Origin: an uncultured Flavobacteriales bacterium
GTDB lineage: Bacteria; Bacteroidota; Bacteroidia; Palsa-965
Length of the DNA: 59,641 bases
NCBI GenBank assembly: GCA_937974275.1
Contig: CALJIF010000129.1
Span: forward strand, 1 to 59,641
Direction of reading: 5' to 3'
The notes under the pieces were generated by a model, which was not told the origin of the DNA, searched no databases, and saw only the letters and a program-made list of their open reading frames with translations. Shown here piece after piece: positions 49,348 through 59,480 of this stretch; positions within the stretch are counted from its first letter, which is position 1, and every line of letters starts with the position of its first letter. Both the position numbers and the translations under genes were made by a program.

Positions 49348-50001
49348 TTATTCTTCTGCACCTTCCAGATCAGTGATAAGGTTAAAGCGGAATACTTCCT
49401 GTTTCTTGAACAAGGCAATAACTGCATCAACTTTCTTGTATGAAGATTGACCGTCCGCTTTAAGTGCCACACGCATTTCTTCTACTTCAACGCCTTCAGC
49501 TTTTTTAGCTGCGCGCCAGGTGTATTCTTCCACGCGTGCAAAGTTGATCCAATACGATAACTCGTCGGTTTTATTAACGGTATCAATCGGAATTCCTTTG
49601 GTCACTTCATCAATCTGTTTGCGCTTTGCTTCGTCCGCATCAATATAGGCAGGCAGGTCCTTTAAGGGAACTCCGAATGACTGCATAGCTGCGAAACGGT
49701 TCATTTGCGCTTCAGTGAACTTCACTTCCGGAAATTTATTTGCCATACGCTTGAGCATATTCAGGCGCACCTCTTTTCCTTCCATGTTGAAGAATACACG
49801 ACCCGAAGTGTCGATGGTAATCAGCATGGAGTTTAGTGGTAACGTTACGTCAGAAATTGATGACGGTGTGTCAACGATAACCGGTTCCGGAGAACGCATG
49901 GTTGCAGTTAACATAAAGAACGTTACCAGCAGGAAGGCGAGATCCACCATCGGCGTCATGTCCAGCGAAGGACTCGAGCGCGGCACTTTAATCTTTGGCA
50001 T
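49348..50001 (-). CDS. ExbD/TolR family protein 2
   Basis: 217 residues with the same plan: MTPMVDLAFLLVTFF carries the conserved Asp, then an extended periplasmic part with EEYTWRAAKKAEGVEVEE. It is clearly a paralogue of the neighbour but only the membrane segment is close in sequence. The 108-bp gap to ExbD 1 holds no recognised element. Confidence 0.93.
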   Translation of the reverse strand: MPKIKVPRSSPSLDMTPMVDLAFLLVTFFMLTATMRSPEPVIVDTPSSISDVTLPLNSMLITIDTSGRVFFNMEGKEVRLNMLKRMANKFPEVKFTEAQMNRFAAMQSFGVPLKDLPAYIDADEAKRKQIDEVTKGIPIDTVNKTDELSYWINFARVEEYTWRAAKKAEGVEVEEMRVALKADGQSSYKKVDAVIALFKKQEVFRFNLITDLEGAEE

Positions 50002-50050
50002 ATTGCGATGGTTTAATCGTTAATAATTAGTTCAGCCTTCTGCGAAGGAA

Positions 50051-50851
50051 TTAGTGCTTCTTAGCAGCAAATGTTTGCAAGATGCTGAAGTTCGCTTCGT
50101 CAATTCCGTAAGTGATACGGTCGATCTGAGAAGTGAAGATGTTATACACGATGATCGCGATACAAGAACCGGTGATACCCAATGCAGTGTTGAACAATGC
50201 TTCAGAGATACCTGTTGCAAGAGCGTTCGCGTCAGGAGCACCTGAAGATGCCAACGCGCTAAACGCTTTAATCATACCCACAACCGTTCCGATAAGACCC
50301 ACAAGCGTTGCAATAGAAGCGCAAGTAGAAAGAATTACCAAGTTCTTAGACAACATCGGCAACTCCAAAGACGTAGACTCTTCCAGATCTTTCTGAATAG
50401 CAGCCATCTTTTGCTCTTTGTCTAATTCCGTATCGTTAGCTACCATTTTGTATTTCTCCAAACCGGCACGCACAACGTTTCCGATAGAACCTTTCTGACG
50501 ATCGCAAGCAGCAAGAGCTTCATCCATCTGATTGTTCTCAACCAGGCTGCGGATGTTACGAACGAAATTAGAAACGTTACCTGAACCTTTTGCTTTCATC
50601 AAAGTGATCATACGCTCAATAGTAAATGCAATAACGATCAAGTTAATCGCCATCAAAATAGGTACGATGAATCCACCTTTGTGTACAATACCAAACGTGT
50701 TGAGTGGGTGACCTTTAACAGGATCGTTGTTTTCGAAGTTTGCCGGATTTCCGAGCACTTGTGTGTAGATCAAAAGAGAAACCACATATAGGACAACGAT
50801 GATACCTACTGTGAAATAAGCCTGCACATTTGAGGACTTCTTGTTGCTCAT
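50051..50851 (-). CDS. MotA/TolQ/ExbB proton channel protein
   Basis: 266 residues with three or more membrane helices (about 12-32, 60-82, 165-190, 210-240) and the family block VVILSTCASIATLVGLIGTVVGMIKAF near 170-200. It forms the proton-driven rotor/stator complex with the ExbDs. First gene of the cluster that ends at 44919. The 294-bp gap upstream (50852-51145) should hold the promoter; I see no clear TAnnTTTG there and no other element. Confidence 0.93.
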   Translation of the reverse strand: MSNKKSSNVQAYFTVGIIVVLYVVSLLIYTQVLGNPANFENNDPVKGHPLNTFGIVHKGGFIVPILMAINLIVIAFTIERMITLMKAKGSGNVSNFVRNIRSLVENNQMDEALAACDRQKGSIGNVVRAGLEKYKMVANDTELDKEQKMAAIQKDLEESTSLELPMLSKNLVILSTCASIATLVGLIGTVVGMIKAFSALASSGAPDANALATGISEALFNTALGITGSCIAIIVYNIFTSQIDRITYGIDEANFSILQTFAAKKH

Positions 50852-51145
50852 AGCGTTTGTTGTTTAGTTGATTAAGTATTGGTTGAACTTCTAATTTACT
50901 TTTTCAGGCAGCAATGATACGTAAACTTAAAACGGACATTCATTTTACTATGTTAAGTTTATGTCAATTCCCGTCAGAGAAAGGCTTCAAACATACAAAA
51001 AAACCTGAATTGATCTGCGGGGAATTCAAGTATTAATTGCTGTTATCACCACAATTATTTACGCTAATTACGGGGAAATATTTCGTGTTGAGAGGGCACA
51101 TTCATAAGTGGGTTTGAAATGCCGTTAGGTGGCGCAGCGAAATGC

Positions 51146-51784
51146 CTAATTGGCCTTGTGCTTGCGCTTCTGGTGGCGCCACGTGGTATACACGGGAATC
51201 ATGGTAATAATGATCAGAAAAATCACAATGTACCCGATGTTGTCTTCAACCCATTTGATTTGCCCTAAAAAATAACCGGCCAAACCCAATGAAGTCACCC
51301 ACGCCGACGCTCCGACGATATTGTACCACATGAATTTTTTAAAATCCACCTGAATAACGCCGGCGAGTATGGGTGCGAATGTTCGGATAATTGGCAGAAA
51401 TCGGCCCATGACCAAGGTTTTTCCGCCGTGGCGCAAATAAAAATCTTGTGTGGTTTCGAGGTTGCGCTTTTTGAACAACAACGAATCTTCCTTACGGAAC
51501 AAAGCCGGCCCCACGCGTTTGCCGAAATAGTAACCCACAACATTTCCGAGCACTGCGGCTGCAATTAACGAAAGCAACAGCACAACAATGTGCACGCCCA
51601 ATAATTCGGGGCGTGTGGCGCAAATCATTCCGGAAACAAACATGAGCGAATCGCCTGGAAGGAAGAAGCCTACAAGTAAGCCGGTTTCGGCGAACACCAC
51701 AAACAGCAGCAACGCCAGCCCTCCGTATTGTATAATCGATGCGGGATCGGTTAGTGTTTTAAGGAATTCCCAAATTTCGGACAT
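51146..51784 (-). CDS. DedA family membrane protein
   Basis: 212 residues with about five hydrophobic segments. Typical DedA/SNARE-associated blocks are present: FAETGLLVGFFLPGDSLMFVSG, GYYFGKRVG and MGRFLPIIRTFAPILAGV with the conserved basic and acidic residues. DedA proteins are linked to lipid-carrier or phospholipid flipping. It lies 6 bases behind the symporter gene and is probably co-transcribed with it. Confidence 0.93.
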   Translation of the reverse strand: MSEIWEFLKTLTDPASIIQYGGLALLLFVVFAETGLLVGFFLPGDSLMFVSGMICATRPELLGVHIVVLLLSLIAAAVLGNVVGYYFGKRVGPALFRKEDSLLFKKRNLETTQDFYLRHGGKTLVMGRFLPIIRTFAPILAGVIQVDFKKFMWYNIVGASAWVTSLGLAGYFLGQIKWVEDNIGYIVIFLIIITMIPVYTTWRHQKRKHKAN

Positions 51785-51790
51785 GGGAAG

Positions 51791-53083
51791 TTATTTTTCA
51801 TTTTCAATACCGGGTTGCCCCAAAGCATTTTCCCATTTCGCTACAATAGCTGTTGCAACTGCGTTACCTGCAACATTAGTAGCAGATCGGCCCATATCCA
51901 AGAGCCAGTCGATGGCAATAATTACGGAAAGTCCTTCTGCAGGAATGTGAAACGCGTCCAACATTCCGGCAATAACCACCAACGAAGCCCGCGGCACTCC
52001 GGCCATTCCTTTGCTGGTAACAAGCAACATCAACATCATGGTGAGCTGTTGTCCGATTGTAAGGTCGAGGCCGTACGCTTGCGCAATGGAAACCGTTGCA
52101 AACGTCATATACATGATGGAGCCGTCGAGATTAAAGGAATATCCTAAGGGCAATACAAATCCGATAATTCGATCCGGACAACCGAAGCGCTCTAAAGCAT
52201 TGATAGTCTTTGGCATTGCGGCTTCGGAGCTGGATGTTCCAAACGCCAACAACATGGGCTCGCGAATATATTTCAGCAATTTCCAGTATTCAATGCGGGC
52301 AAACATTCCGATAAGCGGCAATACGATGAACAGGAAAGCTGCGAGTCCGCCGAAGAAACACAGAATAAGTTTGACGTAACCGAGCAATACGCCCACGCCA
52401 TGAACCGCAATAACCGACGCCACTGCGCCAAACACCGCCAATGGAGCAAAGTACATGACATAGCCGGTAACCTTCAGCATGATGTGTGCAACAGCATCGA
52501 AGAAGTCAATCACAATTTTGCCCTTTTCTCCGATTGCGGCAGCACCTGCTGCAAAGAACAACGTGAACACGATGATGGGAAGAATGTCGTTTTTGGACAT
52601 TGCTTCGATGATGTTTTTCGGAAACACATGCAGCACGAAATTCACCACGTCGAAGCTTTGTGTGGCGACAATTTTTTCAGCAGCAGTTGAAACATCCAGT
52701 GATTTACCGGGCTCGAACAAATTCACGATTACCAATCCCATCGTTAATGCGATGAGTGTAGCAAAAGTGAAATAGGCGAGAGTTTTAATTCCTATTCGCC
52801 CCATTGCGCCGAAGTTGCCTGTTTTGGCAAGACCAACCAGCAGCAATGAGAATACTAATGGAGCAACGATAACTTTAACCAACGACAGAAAAATGTCGCT
52901 TAACAAGCGGAAACCGCGCACTTCATGACCAACAAAATCTTTAATGCCTTTGATGATTCCCGAACCGTACGCGTGAGTATCTACCTGCGCCCACAACGTA
53001 TAGTGTGCGTAGATACCTGCAACAATACCGGCGATTAGTCCAATGAAAATCCAAAAAGATAAATTGCCGGCTTTTATTTTCAT
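51791..53083 (-). CDS. Dicarboxylate/amino-acid:cation symporter (SDF family)
   Basis: 430 residues, about eight membrane helices plus re-entrant loops. The SDF signature regions are present: SSSEAAMP (loop HP1), LPLGYSFNLDGSIMYM (TM7, including the cation-binding N-x-DG) and TSKGMAGVPRASLVV (loop HP2). It takes up glutamate, aspartate or C4-dicarboxylates with Na+ or H+. It begins 7 bases behind nuoN. Confidence 0.95.
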   Translation of the reverse strand: MKIKAGNLSFWIFIGLIAGIVAGIYAHYTLWAQVDTHAYGSGIIKGIKDFVGHEVRGFRLLSDIFLSLVKVIVAPLVFSLLLVGLAKTGNFGAMGRIGIKTLAYFTFATLIALTMGLVIVNLFEPGKSLDVSTAAEKIVATQSFDVVNFVLHVFPKNIIEAMSKNDILPIIVFTLFFAAGAAAIGEKGKIVIDFFDAVAHIMLKVTGYVMYFAPLAVFGAVASVIAVHGVGVLLGYVKLILCFFGGLAAFLFIVLPLIGMFARIEYWKLLKYIREPMLLAFGTSSSEAAMPKTINALERFGCPDRIIGFVLPLGYSFNLDGSIMYMTFATVSIAQAYGLDLTIGQQLTMMLMLLVTSKGMAGVPRASLVVIAGMLDAFHIPAEGLSVIIAIDWLLDMGRSATNVAGNAVATAIVAKWENALGQPGIENEK

Positions 53084-53090
53084 GCGCTAT

Positions 53091-54509
53091 TTATTTCGCT
53101 GCTACTACTTCGGCAGCAGAGCCAATTCCGAGAATCAAGTCGGGAAGAAGTCCGAGAACAATAATAATAACCGCGGTTACGAACATTACCAACTGATGTT
53201 GTTTGGAAGGCTCAACACTTGCTTCTTCGTTTGCGTCTTTGAAATACATGGCGATGATGATGCGGAAGTAATAATACACACCAATCAACGAGCCGATGAT
53301 TCCAAGAATAACCAACCACACATGGCCTGCCTGCAATGCAGCATTGAACACATAATACTTTCCGAAGAAACCGGCTGTTGGTGGAATTCCCGCCAACGAT
53401 AATAATGCAATTGTCATTACTAATGCCATGAACGGATTCTTTTTGCCCAAGCCGTTGAACGACTCTACCGGTCCGCCGGTGTGATCTTTAATTACATTAG
53501 TTAATACTGCAAATGCGAGAATAGAACCAACGGAATAAGCGGCAGTGTAGAAAACGATTGCCTTTGCGGAATAGGCGTTGAATGCACCAACCGCCAACAA
53601 CAAAAATCCTGCGTGAGAAATGCTGGAGTACGCCAGCATGCGTTTCACATTGTTTTGTACTGCCGCCGAAACGTTAGAAACAACAAAGGTGATGCCCACA
53701 CAAACAAGAATTACCGGCATCCAGAATGATGTGATGTCATCAAACACCACAGAAAGGAAGAGGCGTAAAATAGCCACGATAGCAGCTGTTTTTACAATTG
53801 TGGACATGAATGCTGTTACGTGTGTTGGTGCGCCCTGATACACATCCGGAGCCCAAAAGTGGAACGGTGCAGCCGATACTTTAAAGAGCAGGCTCACCAC
53901 CAGCATCAACACGCCCACCATAAAAAAGCCGGGAAGCACCTCTTTTTTCGCTTCCACCACCTGACCAATTACACCCAGATTAAACGAGCCGGTAGCGCCG
54001 TACACCAATGCAATTCCAAACAACAAGAACGCAGAAGCAAATGCGCCCATGATAAAATATTTAAAGGCTGCTTCATTAGAAGACAGGCTGTCTTTGCGAC
54101 TTCCGGCTAATACATACAACGGAATAGATAATATTTCTACGCCCAGAAACAGCATCGCCATATTGGTGTAGCAGGTAAGAATAACTGCGCCAACCATTGC
54201 AAACAAAACCAACGCGACTAAATCGGTACGAGGATTTTCTTTATTGAAAAACGTATCTGACATCAGGAACCACAATAGTCCTGTTGAGATGATAATGGTT
54301 GAGAAAATCACGGAAGAGTCTTCGAAGTTGATCATTCCTCCAAAGTACTTTGCGAAGTCACCATCATCGTACCACCAATAAGAAACGGTGGTGGCGATAG
54401 CGCCCATCAAACCTAAAATAACAATGGGATAAAGAGCACGACGGAAACGAAAAATTTCCGCGAGCAAAGAAATGATTCCCAAACTTGTTAAAACTAAAAT
54501 TGCTTTCAT
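53091..54509 (-). CDS. nuoN: NADH-quinone oxidoreductase subunit N
   Basis: 472 residues, about fourteen membrane helices, an antiporter-like proton-pumping subunit of complex I. Key residues typical of the family are seen in GVEILSIPLYVLAG (conserved Glu), LLFKVSAAPFHFWAPDVYQGAP (conserved Lys) and MLAYSSISHAGF. The C-terminal part contains an 18-nt CCGCGG-centred string (53163-53180) also found outside the cluster. Confidence 0.97.
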   Translation of the reverse strand: MKAILVLTSLGIISLLAEIFRFRRALYPIVILGLMGAIATTVSYWWYDDGDFAKYFGGMINFEDSSVIFSTIIISTGLLWFLMSDTFFNKENPRTDLVALVLFAMVGAVILTCYTNMAMLFLGVEILSIPLYVLAGSRKDSLSSNEAAFKYFIMGAFASAFLLFGIALVYGATGSFNLGVIGQVVEAKKEVLPGFFMVGVLMLVVSLLFKVSAAPFHFWAPDVYQGAPTHVTAFMSTIVKTAAIVAILRLFLSVVFDDITSFWMPVILVCVGITFVVSNVSAAVQNNVKRMLAYSSISHAGFLLLAVGAFNAYSAKAIVFYTAAYSVGSILAFAVLTNVIKDHTGGPVESFNGLGKKNPFMALVMTIALLSLAGIPPTAGFFGKYYVFNAALQAGHVWLVILGIIGSLIGVYYYFRIIIAMYFKDANEEASVEPSKQHQLVMFVTAVIIIVLGLLPDLILGIGSAAEVVAAK

Positions 54510-54533
54510 ATCAGGAAAGTGCGATTCGTTCTA

Positions 54534-56027
54534 TTATTTCACTGCAATTTGTTGTGCCAGCTGTGCTACATCGTTGTGCAAAATATCAAGCAACGGATTC
54601 GGATAAACACCGAAAACAATTACTGCTGCAGCAACAATAAATAACACGGCTTTTTCATTCATCGTTAATTCGGATCCGAAGTTGGCTGTAGTCGCATTCG
54701 TTTCACCCAGCATAATGCCCTGGAAACTGCGTAGCATATACACCGCACCGACAATAATTGTTAAGCCCGCAAATACTGCGGCCCAAGTGCTGAATTGATA
54801 TACGCCATTGATCAACAAAAACTCGCCGATAAAACCGTTGGTTAACGGTAATGCGACAGAGCCCATCATGATGATCAGGAAGAAAGAAGTAAACAAGGTG
54901 TTTACATTTCGGATACCGCCGAGCTTGCTGATTTCACGTGTTCCTGTGCGACCCAATAACATTTCCGCAATGAAGAAAAGACCGATAACATTAATACCGT
55001 GGCTGAACATTTGAATCAACGATCCGGTTAAACCTTCAACGTTGCCCTTTTCCGGCGTGTAAGCCATAATACCTGCAGAGATCAAACCAACGTGTGCGAT
55101 GGATGAATATGCAATCAATCGCTTGAAATCTTTTTGAACCAAGGCCATTGCAGAAGCGTAAATAATACTGATAACAGAGAGAACTACTGCTGTCATGCCC
55201 CAGTCTTCCAGCGCCTGTGGAGTCATTGGTAACAACCAGCGAAGCAAACCGTAAGTTCCCATTTTCAACATGATGCCGGAGAGCAGCATTGTACCTGTTG
55301 TTGGTGCGGTAACATAAGTGTCGGGCTGCCAAGTGTGGAATGGGAATACAGGCATTTTAACGGCGAATGCTAGGAACAATCCCCAGAACACCCAAGCTTG
55401 TTCTGTGGCTGTCAATCCGTGACCTGCTTCATACAATGCGGATAGAGCAAATGAGTGTGAACCGTTTTCGCCAATCGGCGTGTTGATGTACAAATAGATT
55501 AACGCAGCGAGCATAAATAAGCTGCCGAACAAGGTGTAGATAAAAAACTTGAATGTAACAGCGCCGCGATTTTCTCCGCCCCACAACAAACAGATGAAGT
55601 AGATCGGTATCAATGCCAATTCCCAGAATACGTAGAACAAGAATCCGTCACGCGCAACAAATACGCCCACAAGCGCCATTTGCATAAACAAAATCAATGC
55701 GTAGAACAGAGAAGGATTTTCGTAGTTGTTGCGGAAGCTGCTCAGAATAATTACAGGAACAAGAAATGTAGTGAGCAATACCAACAGCATGCTGATGCCG
55801 TCCATGGTCACCGCGAAATCAATGCCCATTGAGGGAATCCAAGCAACGTCTGTTAACGACAAGCGCGCGTCAGCAGGATCTTGTTTCAACAATGTGAATG
55901 CGAATAAGGACAAGCCCAGTTCGATAACAGAAGCCACCAGCGCCAATTTGCGCGCACCTTCACCTTTCGTGAAAAGCACGATCATGGCGAAGATCAGCGG
56001 TAAACCTATTAGAGATGCAGTTATCAT
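54534..56027 (-). CDS. nuoM: NADH-quinone oxidoreductase subunit M
   Basis: 497 residues, about fourteen membrane helices, an antiporter-like proton-pumping subunit. Marks include FYVFWELALIPIYFI with the conserved Glu, FFLAFAVKMPVFPFHTW-type region with the Lys (AFAVKMPVFPFHTWQPD), and LIAYSSIAHVG. Standard length. Between nuoL and nuoN, with 19 and 24 bases to its neighbours. Confidence 0.97.
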   Translation of the reverse strand: MITASLIGLPLIFAMIVLFTKGEGARKLALVASVIELGLSLFAFTLLKQDPADARLSLTDVAWIPSMGIDFAVTMDGISMLLVLLTTFLVPVIILSSFRNNYENPSLFYALILFMQMALVGVFVARDGFLFYVFWELALIPIYFICLLWGGENRGAVTFKFFIYTLFGSLFMLAALIYLYINTPIGENGSHSFALSALYEAGHGLTATEQAWVFWGLFLAFAVKMPVFPFHTWQPDTYVTAPTTGTMLLSGIMLKMGTYGLLRWLLPMTPQALEDWGMTAVVLSVISIIYASAMALVQKDFKRLIAYSSIAHVGLISAGIMAYTPEKGNVEGLTGSLIQMFSHGINVIGLFFIAEMLLGRTGTREISKLGGIRNVNTLFTSFFLIIMMGSVALPLTNGFIGEFLLINGVYQFSTWAAVFAGLTIIVGAVYMLRSFQGIMLGETNATTANFGSELTMNEKAVLFIVAAAVIVFGVYPNPLLDILHNDVAQLAQQIAVK

Positions 56028-56046
56028 AGTTCAGTAGCGAAAAAGA

Positions 56047-57933
56047 TCAATACAGTTTAGTAACAATAAATAAGATGATGGCAACAACCATGGAGAACAA
56101 GTACAATCCAATGCTTCCGGATTGCGCATACTTCACGATTCCTCCGATTTGTTTTGCCGCATTACCAACGCCGTTGACAATACCATCCACAACAGGAATT
56201 TCGAAGAAACGGTAGGCCAGATCACTCAGCTTATCGAATGGCTTACGAATGATCGCGTCGTATAATTCATCTACATAATATTTGTTGTAAATAACACGCT
56301 GCGGTGCGGTCATGTCATCTTCTGAATCAACCGGAAGAATATTGTTCTTACGATAGATCATGTAAGCAATGTAAATTGCTACACCTGCGGCTGCAACGGC
56401 AATGCTCATCAAGAACAACTCGTGCATGTTAAAGTGGTGCGGATTGGAAATCCAGGCTTCTGCAGGACCAAATCCGGGCTTGAGGAAATAATGCAACACG
56501 TGCATATGGCCGTTTGGAATGCCCATTAAACCTCCTACGACAGAAAGCACAGCAAGAACAATTAACGGAATCGTCATGCTCTTTGGCGACTCGTGCAAAT
56601 GATGTTTTTGATCAGCTGTTCCGCGGAATGAACCACCGAACGTTAAGAAGTATAAGCGGAACATGTAGAATGCGGTAAGCATTGATCCAATAATTCCGAG
56701 GAACCAATAAAGTTTGTTGTGCTCGTATGCGTGAGCAAGAATTTCATCTTTCGAGAAGAAGCCGGAGAATGGCGGAATCCCGGAAATGGCAATGGTTGCA
56801 ATCAGAAATGTAAGATGAGTAATCGGCAGTGCTTTTTTCAACCCGCCCATTTTACGAATGTCTTGTTCGCCACTCATCGCGTGAATAACAGAACCTGCGC
56901 CAAGGAATAATAAGGCTTTGAAGAAAGCGTGTGTGGTAACATGGAAAACCGCTCCTGTGTACGCTCCAACGCCAAGTCCAAGGAACATGTATCCTAATTG
57001 ACTCACGGTGGAGTAGGCGAGAACTTTCTTAATGTCATTTTGAAACAAGCCGATTGTTGCTGCGAACAGCGCGGTCAATAAACCAACGATAGCGATAACT
57101 TCTGATGCAACAGGCGCATTAACAAATATTACTGCGGCACGAGAAATCATGTAAATACCGGACGTTACCATGGTTGCAGCGTGGATCAAGGCAGACACCG
57201 GAGTTGGGCCGGCCATTGCATCAGGTAACCACGTGTATAATGGAATTTGCGCGCTCTTACCGCAAGCACCGATGAACAACAACAAGCCGATCAGATTCAG
57301 CATGTCTTTGTTCGCTGCATTGGCTTTCACCATTTCAAACACCTTCGTATAGTCCAGTGTTCCGAAGGTGACATAAATCATCAAGATACCGAGCAGGAAA
57401 CCTAAGTCACCGATACGGTTCATGATGAATGCTTTTTTAGCGGCGTTGTTGTATTCGTTGTTTTTGTACCAGAATCCAATCAACAAGTACGAACACAAAC
57501 CAACACCTTCCCAGCCCACAAACATGATGAGGAAGTTATTGCCCATTACGAGCAACAACATGAAGAACACGAACAAGTTGAGATAAGAGAAGAAACGAGT
57601 GAAGCCCTCGTCGTCGTGCATATATCCTGCCGAGTACACGTGAATCAGGAATCCGATGCCGGTAATGATCAACAGGAATATAACGGAAAGCTGATCAATC
57701 ATGAATGCGAAATCCACGTTGAGTTTTCCGGCAGCAAACCATTCGAAAACTTTTACTTGTACGGGCTCATCACCCAGCTGAAGAAATATCAGGAGTGCTA
57801 TTGCGAAAGAGGCAAGGATGCTTCCTGCGCCAATAATTGGCACAATTCCTTTGGATAATTTTTTACCTCCCCAACTCAGAATTAAAAATCCGAGGAGTGG
57901 AAGCAGCGGTACTAACCAGGCGAATTGAATCAT
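56047..57933 (-). CDS. nuoL: NADH-quinone oxidoreductase subunit L
   Basis: 628 residues, the largest antiporter-like subunit of complex I, with the lateral helix at its C-terminus. Marks are MFVGWEGVGLCSYLLIG (conserved Glu), GACGKSAQIPLYTWLPDAM (conserved Lys), ALIHAATMVTSGIYM and VLAYSTVSQLGYMF. The C-terminal soluble piece YNKYYVDELYDAII is typical. Confidence 0.98.
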   Translation of the reverse strand: MIQFAWLVPLLPLLGFLILSWGGKKLSKGIVPIIGAGSILASFAIALLIFLQLGDEPVQVKVFEWFAAGKLNVDFAFMIDQLSVIFLLIITGIGFLIHVYSAGYMHDDEGFTRFFSYLNLFVFFMLLLVMGNNFLIMFVGWEGVGLCSYLLIGFWYKNNEYNNAAKKAFIMNRIGDLGFLLGILMIYVTFGTLDYTKVFEMVKANAANKDMLNLIGLLLFIGACGKSAQIPLYTWLPDAMAGPTPVSALIHAATMVTSGIYMISRAAVIFVNAPVASEVIAIVGLLTALFAATIGLFQNDIKKVLAYSTVSQLGYMFLGLGVGAYTGAVFHVTTHAFFKALLFLGAGSVIHAMSGEQDIRKMGGLKKALPITHLTFLIATIAISGIPPFSGFFSKDEILAHAYEHNKLYWFLGIIGSMLTAFYMFRLYFLTFGGSFRGTADQKHHLHESPKSMTIPLIVLAVLSVVGGLMGIPNGHMHVLHYFLKPGFGPAEAWISNPHHFNMHELFLMSIAVAAAGVAIYIAYMIYRKNNILPVDSEDDMTAPQRVIYNKYYVDELYDAIIRKPFDKLSDLAYRFFEIPVVDGIVNGVGNAAKQIGGIVKYAQSGSIGLYLFSMVVAIILFIVTKLY

Positions 57934-57964
57934 AATACGATATACTTTAAACTACTAAGTGCGG

Positions 57965-58282
57965 TTACCATTTCATTCTGTTCAACACTTCCACATCAGT
58001 TGTGCCGGTGTTGCGATATAACATAATCAGGATTGCAAGGCCCACAGCAACTTCTGCTGCAGCTACAGCCATGATGAAGAATACAAATACCTGCGCGCCC
58101 GGATCGCTGTGATGCGCAGAAAACGCCACTAACGACAAGTTCACGGCATTCAACATCATTTCAATGCACATTAAAAGGATGATTGCATTTTTGCGATACA
58201 TCACACCCAATGCGCCCATACCAAAAAGTATTGCACTTAGCGTGAGGTACCACTCAATCGGAATAATCTGAATTGCTGACAT
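57965..58282 (-). CDS. nuoK: NADH-quinone oxidoreductase subunit K
   Basis: 105 residues with three membrane helices. The two conserved membrane glutamates are in LMCIEMMLNAVNL and AAAEVAVGLAI. Two bases behind nuoJ. Confidence 0.97.
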   Translation of the reverse strand: MSAIQIIPIEWYLTLSAILFGMGALGVMYRKNAIILLMCIEMMLNAVNLSLVAFSAHHSDPGAQVFVFFIMAVAAAEVAVGLAILIMLYRNTGTTDVEVLNRMKW

Positions 58283-58284
58283 AC

Positions 58285-58803
58285 TTAATTAGTTTCCTCA
58301 GTTGATTTTTTTCCTAACAACACTGCGCCTACCATTGCAGACAGGAACAGTACAGATGATAATTCGAACGGCACGAGATAGTCGGTAAACAAAACTTGCC
58401 CTAATGTTTTCACCAATCCGATATCGGAGTTTTGTGGTTGCGTCATCACTACAGCTTCAGAGGTTTTGAGCGCACCAACAAGTAATGGAAGAAAAGTCAA
58501 TCCGGCGATGACCGCAGCGAACTTCGACCACAGCGCGGTTTTAGGCTCCGTCGTTTCATTCAGGTTCAACATCATGATAACGAACAGGAACAACACCATG
58601 ATTGCGCCCGCATAAACGATGACATGCACGGCTGCAAGAAATTGTGCGTTCAATAAAATATAATGACCCGCGATCGCAAAAAACGTAACGATCAGGTATA
58701 ACACGCTGTATACGGGATTTCTGCTGAATATTACCAGTGCACCACTGATAATCGTGATGGCTGATAGTACAAAAAACAGAATTTCAGTTAATGTCAGATT
58801 CAT
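58285..58803 (-). CDS. nuoJ: NADH-quinone oxidoreductase subunit J
   Basis: 172 residues with five membrane helices. The family block AAVHVIVYAGAIMVLFLFVIMML (helix 3 with the functional pi-bulge Tyr/Gly region) is present; length is at the short end of the family. It lies 24 bases behind nuoI. Confidence 0.96.
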   Translation of the reverse strand: MNLTLTEILFFVLSAITIISGALVIFSRNPVYSVLYLIVTFFAIAGHYILLNAQFLAAVHVIVYAGAIMVLFLFVIMMLNLNETTEPKTALWSKFAAVIAGLTFLPLLVGALKTSEAVVMTQPQNSDIGLVKTLGQVLFTDYLVPFELSSVLFLSAMVGAVLLGKKSTEETN

Positions 58804-58827
58804 AGTCAGGAGCTTTCTTCAGGGCTA

Positions 58828-59451
58828 TTAATGAGCTGATTTTTTTGATTTAATGGCTTTGTTGGGATCCCACAATTTGTTGTGTGCATATTGTGGATGC
58901 TGTTTAAATTCCAACACACCTTTTGTTTGACGCACAGAAACATCAACACGAAGATTTTTGTCCATGGGCTCAACCAGTTTGTCTTTGCCGTAAACGAAAT
59001 CACCGCGTTCAAATTCTGTAGGAACAATTCGGTCAGTTAAGAAGATCGCTTCTTTCGGACATGCTTCTTCACAAAGTCCGCAGAAAATGCAACGCAACAT
59101 ATTGATCTCGTACACTGCTGCATATTTTTCTTCGCGGTATAATCCTTCTTCTCCTTTTTTGCGTTCTGCGGCAGTCATGGTGATGGCTTCCGCAGGACAA
59201 GCAACGGCGCATAATCCACACGCGGTGCAACGCTCAGCGCCATTTTCATCTCGTTTCAATACGTGTTGACCTCGATACACTTGGCTGATAGGGCGCTTCT
59301 GTTCCGGATAACTTACGGTTACCTTTTTCTTGAACAAGTGACTTAATGTGATACGCATCCCGCCTAAAATTGCAGGCAGGTATAATTTTTCCATGAAGGT
59401 CATTTCCTTCTTGGAAACTTGTTTCGAGCGGTTAGTCAGTGACTGCATCAT
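58828..59451 (-). CDS. nuoI: NADH-quinone oxidoreductase subunit I
   Basis: 207 residues. Two [4Fe-4S] motifs, CTACGLCAVACP and CIFCGLCEEACP, hold clusters N6a and N6b that pass electrons towards N2. An N-terminal amphipathic helix (LYLPAILGGMRITLSHLF) attaches it to the membrane arm. Several in-frame ATGs lie near the start (59451, 59448, 59403); I kept the first. Confidence 0.95.
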   Translation of the reverse strand: MMQSLTNRSKQVSKKEMTFMEKLYLPAILGGMRITLSHLFKKKVTVSYPEQKRPISQVYRGQHVLKRDENGAERCTACGLCAVACPAEAITMTAAERKKGEEGLYREEKYAAVYEINMLRCIFCGLCEEACPKEAIFLTDRIVPTEFERGDFVYGKDKLVEPMDKNLRVDVSVRQTKGVLEFKQHPQYAHNKLWDPNKAIKSKKSAH

Positions 59452-59480
59452 AATCCTTCTTATTTTATTTCACTCACATC

